NCBI RefSeq assembly: GCF_040567655.1
Contig: NZ_JBEXAC010000001.1
Span: 3,348,001 to 3,412,000, forward strand
From: Chitinophaga sp. H8
Lineage (GTDB): Bacteria; Bacteroidota; Bacteroidia; Chitinophagales; Chitinophagaceae
Direction of reading: 5' to 3'
Length of the DNA stretch: 64,000 nt
The position numbers and the translations under genes are program-made. Numbering within the stretch: the first letter of the stretch is position 1; each line of letters begins with the position of its first letter. The notes below the pieces were generated by a model. It worked only from the letters and a program-made list of their open reading frames with translations, did no database searches and was not told the origin of the DNA. Positions 62,083-64,000 of the stretch are shown here, piece by piece.

Positions 62083-62893
62083 TTCTCTGCTTCCATTGTT
62101 TGTGACAAATAGCTTGCAGCCGGTTCATTTCGCCCTGCAATTCTTCCATTTCCGGAATATTAAAATCCCTTTCCAACAATACCGGTACAGGATGCAACCG
62201 TTGTATCGTCCATTCAAAAAGCTCATACACCGGATCTATGATGGCTTCTCCATGTGTATCAATGATCAGATCCGGAGCTACCTGTTCATGGCCCGCCATA
62301 TGAATATAGGCTACTTTATCCAATGGCAGCTGTTGTATAAATTCTTTTGCGTTATACTGATGATTGAAGGCATTTACATAAATGTTATTCACATCCAGCA
62401 ATAGCTGACACCCCGATTGCTGCACTACTTCATTGATAAACTCTACCTCGCTCATTTCTGCTGCAACAGGTGTATAATAAGATACTATTTCCATGGCCAG
62501 CGGCCGGTCCAGAAAATCCTGTACCTGTCTGATACGTGCAGCGATATGGGCTACCGCATCTCGTCGGAAAGGAATAGGCAACAGGTCATACATATGGGCA
62601 TTATCACACTTGGAATAACTCAGATGTTCTGAATACAGCTGTACATTATACTCCCGCAAAAATGCTTTCACATATTTCAGGAATTCCTGGTCCAGCTCAT
62701 CCGGGCTGCCAATGGAAAGGGATAAGCCATGACACAATACCGGATACTTTTCTACTACCTGATGTAATACTTTTTTCCAGTATCCGCCTATACCCATCCA
62801 GTTTTCGGGAGCAAACTCCACGAAATCCGGTTTTATGTGCTTACCAAGAATAAACTCATCAGCAAAATCACGCCTGAAACCTAACCCTACCAT
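62066..62893 (-). CDS. DUF692 / MNIO enzyme (HvfB/BufB-type, RiPP-modifying iron oxidase)
   Basis: The 275-residue TIM-barrel enzyme with a multinuclear iron centre oxidises Cys residues of the precursor to thio-heterocycles (oxazolone-thioamide in MbnB, thiooxazoles or related in bufferins). Candidate metal ligands are at the expected places: His55 (CHGLSLS), His90 (YSEHLSYS), Glu135 (AMEIVSYY), Asp167/Asn170 (LLLDVNN), His178, His198 and His202 (IHMAGH), Asp212/His214 (IDTHGEA) and Glu241 (LLERD). The usual Asn after Glu135 (ENVSYY) is Ile here. The gene lies 71 bases after the precursor, behind an attenuator hairpin, and overlaps the partner gene. Confidence 0.93.
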   Translation of the reverse strand: MVGLGFRRDFADEFILGKHIKPDFVEFAPENWMGIGGYWKKVLHQVVEKYPVLCHGLSLSIGSPDELDQEFLKYVKAFLREYNVQLYSEHLSYSKCDNAHMYDLLPIPFRRDAVAHIAARIRQVQDFLDRPLAMEIVSYYTPVAAEMSEVEFINEVVQQSGCQLLLDVNNIYVNAFNHQYNAKEFIQQLPLDKVAYIHMAGHEQVAPDLIIDTHGEAIIDPVYELFEWTIQRLHPVPVLLERDFNIPEMEELQGEMNRLQAICHKQWKQRNEFVA

Positions 62894-62911
62894 ATCTTTT
62901 GGGTTTTATAA

Positions 62912-62948
62912 GCAATAAAAAGCAGGGGCAGCAGCCTGCCCCTGGCCC
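62912..62948 (-). terminator. Attenuator hairpin between RiPP precursor and enzyme genes
   Basis: On the minus strand CAGGGGCAG (62944-62936) and CTGCCCCTG (62931-62923) form a 9-bp GC-rich stem around GCTG, followed by CTTTTTATTG. It sits 20 bases after the precursor stop and 19 bases before the enzyme ATG. A partial terminator here would give much more precursor than enzyme mRNA. Confidence 0.82.
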
Positions 62949-62964
62949 CAAATAAATGTTTAGC

Positions 62965-63351
62965 TTACTTAGCGCCTGCTGCAGGTTTTGCGGCGGCAGG
63001 AGCAGTAGAATCCTTTTTCGCTTTCTTCCCTTTTTTACTGCCACATTTCCCCTCTCCGCATTTTCCTTCTCCACATTTCCCTTCTTTTGTTTTACTGGCT
63101 TTTGAAGCCCCGCATTTGGCATCTTTTGCCTTACCGGTAGAATCCTTCTTTTCACCACATTTCAATTCAAATACATTGCCGGTATTGCTTCCACCCAGCA
63201 AAGCATTTCTTACTTCAGCACCAGATCCCAGATGAGCATAAGTAGTAACAGGAGCAGCATTACCCTGTACTGCTGTAAGGCCCAGGATAGCCGCAGCGAC
63301 TAAAGACCCGGAAAAAATCACTTTTTTGTTAGAGGTGTTGTTCTGTTGCAT
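62965..63351 (-). CDS. Cys-rich secreted RiPP precursor, bufferin/HvfA-like
   Basis: The 128-residue protein has a Sec-type signal (hydrophobic core 11-28, cleavage about GNAA at 32-33), as bufferin precursors do. The mature part has five Cys, every one in a KCG context: Cys65 (ELKCGEKK), Cys80 (DAKCGAS), then three tandem copies of EGKCG at Cys93, Cys98 and Cys103. EGKCG is the motif modified in HvfA-type precursors. A Lys/Ala/Pro-rich tail follows. A DUF692 enzyme gene and its partner lie immediately downstream, so modification of the Cys to copper-binding heterocycles is the likely fate. A simple metal-binding or low-complexity secreted protein is the alternative. Confidence 0.9.
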   Translation of the reverse strand: MQQNNTSNKKVIFSGSLVAAAILGLTAVQGNAAPVTTYAHLGSGAEVRNALLGGSNTGNVFELKCGEKKDSTGKAKDAKCGASKASKTKEGKCGEGKCGEGKCGSKKGKKAKKDSTAPAAAKPAAGAK

Positions 63352-63846
63352 TTGTTTAATTTTAAAACAATGTGAGGAAATGTAGACTTATGCTTTTTGA
63401 TGTATTTACGCACCTATTCTATCATCTGTATTTACTGTGATTACTCACTATCGGATTCCTAAATAAAAGTTAAATCGTTGTGCCTTATAAATATCAATGT
63501 ACATAATGTGCCGGTAACTTAGCAAGGGGCAGCATGGTATACTAAATTTAGTAAATAATCTGATTTATACCACATTTCACATAGTCAACACAGTTGACCA
63601 ACAGTAACATATTCTTCACTTTTTCATCGCTATTGCTTGGAATATTATCACAATGCTTTATTTTAGACCTGGTAATACACGGGAATGAAATAAAATAAAG
63701 TGAACAATAACTGTTTCTGATGCTGTACAAGTAGCAGGCCCCTGAACACAGATTCATCACTTCATGGAAGTTTAGGGCCCTCCTGAATTGGTAATAATTT
63801 TGCTGTAACCTATGAAATTGGCACTAACTAATAATAATACCTTGCA
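63352..63846. other. Intergenic region between the RiPP precursor and the right-edge gene
   Basis: No convincing gene is seen. A 70-codon frame on the minus strand (63548-63760) is Cys-rich but has no signal, no family resemblance and a chance composition. The first 150 bases before the precursor ATG have a TACATTTC word (minus strand, about 63376-63383) near the -7 consensus. A TAATTTTG element for the right-edge gene lies at 63795-63802. Confidence 0.4.
63795..63802 (+). promoter_or_regulatory. Candidate -7 element of the right-edge gene
   Basis: TAATTTTG fits TAnnTTTG exactly, 44 bases before the ATG at 63847. A TTT (63771-63773) lies 21 bases upstream, a weak match to the -33 element. 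Confidence 0.4.
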
Positions 63847-64000
63847 ATGACTAACAGATTGCCCCTGGTAACGTCCGTTTTTTTTATCACCCTTATCAAG
63901 GCATACCTTCAAGGGACTAAGACAAAAAATGAAATCAAACAGGAAGTAGATGGCTTATTTGATTGGGAAGAAATTACAAGCCGGTACGCTACCCAGGATG
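63847..64000 (+). CDS. Unknown gene truncated by the right edge
   Basis: An ATG at 63847 opens a frame of 51 codons that is still open at the window end. The visible part (MTNRLPLVTSVFFITLIKAY, then charged KTKNEIKQEVDGLFDWEEI) has no clear signal peptide or domain. A good -7 element upstream supports that it is expressed. It is too short to identify. Confidence 0.5.
   Translation, partial: MTNRLPLVTSVFFITLIKAYLQGTKTKNEIKQEVDGLFDWEEITSRYATQD

Noticed and set aside
62965..63351. Reading the Cys-rich protein as a metallothionein
   Set aside because: The Cys are widely spaced in KCG/EGKCG units after a secretion signal and sit next to a DUF692 enzyme, which fits a bufferin-type precursor better than a cytoplasmic metallothionein.
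63548..63760. A 70-codon Cys-rich frame on the minus strand upstream of the RiPP precursor, considered as a second precursor
   Set aside because: It has no EGKCG-like motif, no signal peptide and no good promoter, and its composition looks like chance translation of AT-rich DNA.
1..64000. CRISPR arrays, tRNA or rRNA genes, insertion sequences and prophage genes
   Set aside because: I found no regularly spaced repeats of CRISPR size, no cloverleaf with CCA-proximal TTC motif that I could support, and no transposase or integrase among the proteins.

Overview
The window is typical Bacteroidota chromosome and most resembles a soil Chitinophagaceae/Chitinophaga-type genome. It carries two SusC/SusD pairs, ECF sigma/FecR pairs, Bacteroidota-style promoter elements (TTG ... 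TAnnTTTG), lipoproteins with no other recognisable export route, and Tat-type RR signals. I see no rRNA, tRNA, CRISPR array, transposase or phage gene. Assignments rest on reading motifs and family resemblance by eye; no database search was run.

Layout. (1) 1-1846, minus strand: an ECF sigma/FecR pair, probably driving a SusC gene that lies beyond the left edge. (2) 2092-3581: two signal-less proteins sharing a C2-like domain, of unknown function. (3) 3913-19408, minus strand: a polysaccharide utilisation locus for alpha-mannan. In transcription order it encodes a GntR/HutC regulator, a ROK sugar kinase, a long class I mannose-6-phosphate isomerase with an extra N-terminal domain, GH92, SusC, SusD, SusE-like, two GH76 alpha-1,6-mannanases and an MFS sugar porter. 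The GH92 has Gln where the usual catalytic acid Glu stands, which points to mannose-1-phospho-6-mannose (phosphomannan) rather than plain mannosides. A 13-base motif lies in front of both the regulator and the kinase gene. (4) 19856-27286, plus strand: a small conserved protein, then a second ECF sigma/FecR/SusC(STN)/SusD locus without enzymes. (5) 27375-37173: mixed metabolism, namely a TIM-barrel isomerase, a decayed VOC gene, a GNAT, a CotH-family lipoprotein with an unknown secreted partner, VOC and DinB proteins, and a DapA-family aldolase/SSS symporter/AraC group. (6) 37664-42207: a regulatory and stress group (GreA-like, LytTR, Crp/Fnr, an unknown lipoprotein, UspA, dodecin), with a TPP riboswitch plus terminator at 40701-40824 that has no thiamine gene behind it. 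(7) 42353-45553: ThuA, SDR, SMP-30 lactonase, HxlR. (8) 45502-57524, minus strand: an eight-gene operon of a kind best known from Planctomycetes (DUF1501, DUF1549/DUF1553 cytochrome, DUF1080, Gfo/Idh/MocA, TIM-barrel isomerase, cupin, DUF4432, propeller cytochrome c), probably for oxidative 3-keto-sugar breakdown. (9) 57878-61260: membrane and envelope proteins. (10) 61333-63351, minus strand: a bufferin/HvfABC-type RiPP cassette with a Cys-rich secreted precursor, a DUF692 (MNIO) enzyme and its partner, and an attenuator hairpin between precursor and enzyme. (11) A truncated gene starts at 63847 and runs off the right edge.

The points most worth a second look are the RiPP cassette in a Bacteroidota setting, the GH92 Glu-to-Gln change inside a complete mannan locus, the apparently orphan TPP riboswitch, the PVC-like cytochrome operon, and the paired C2-like proteins at 2092-3581.
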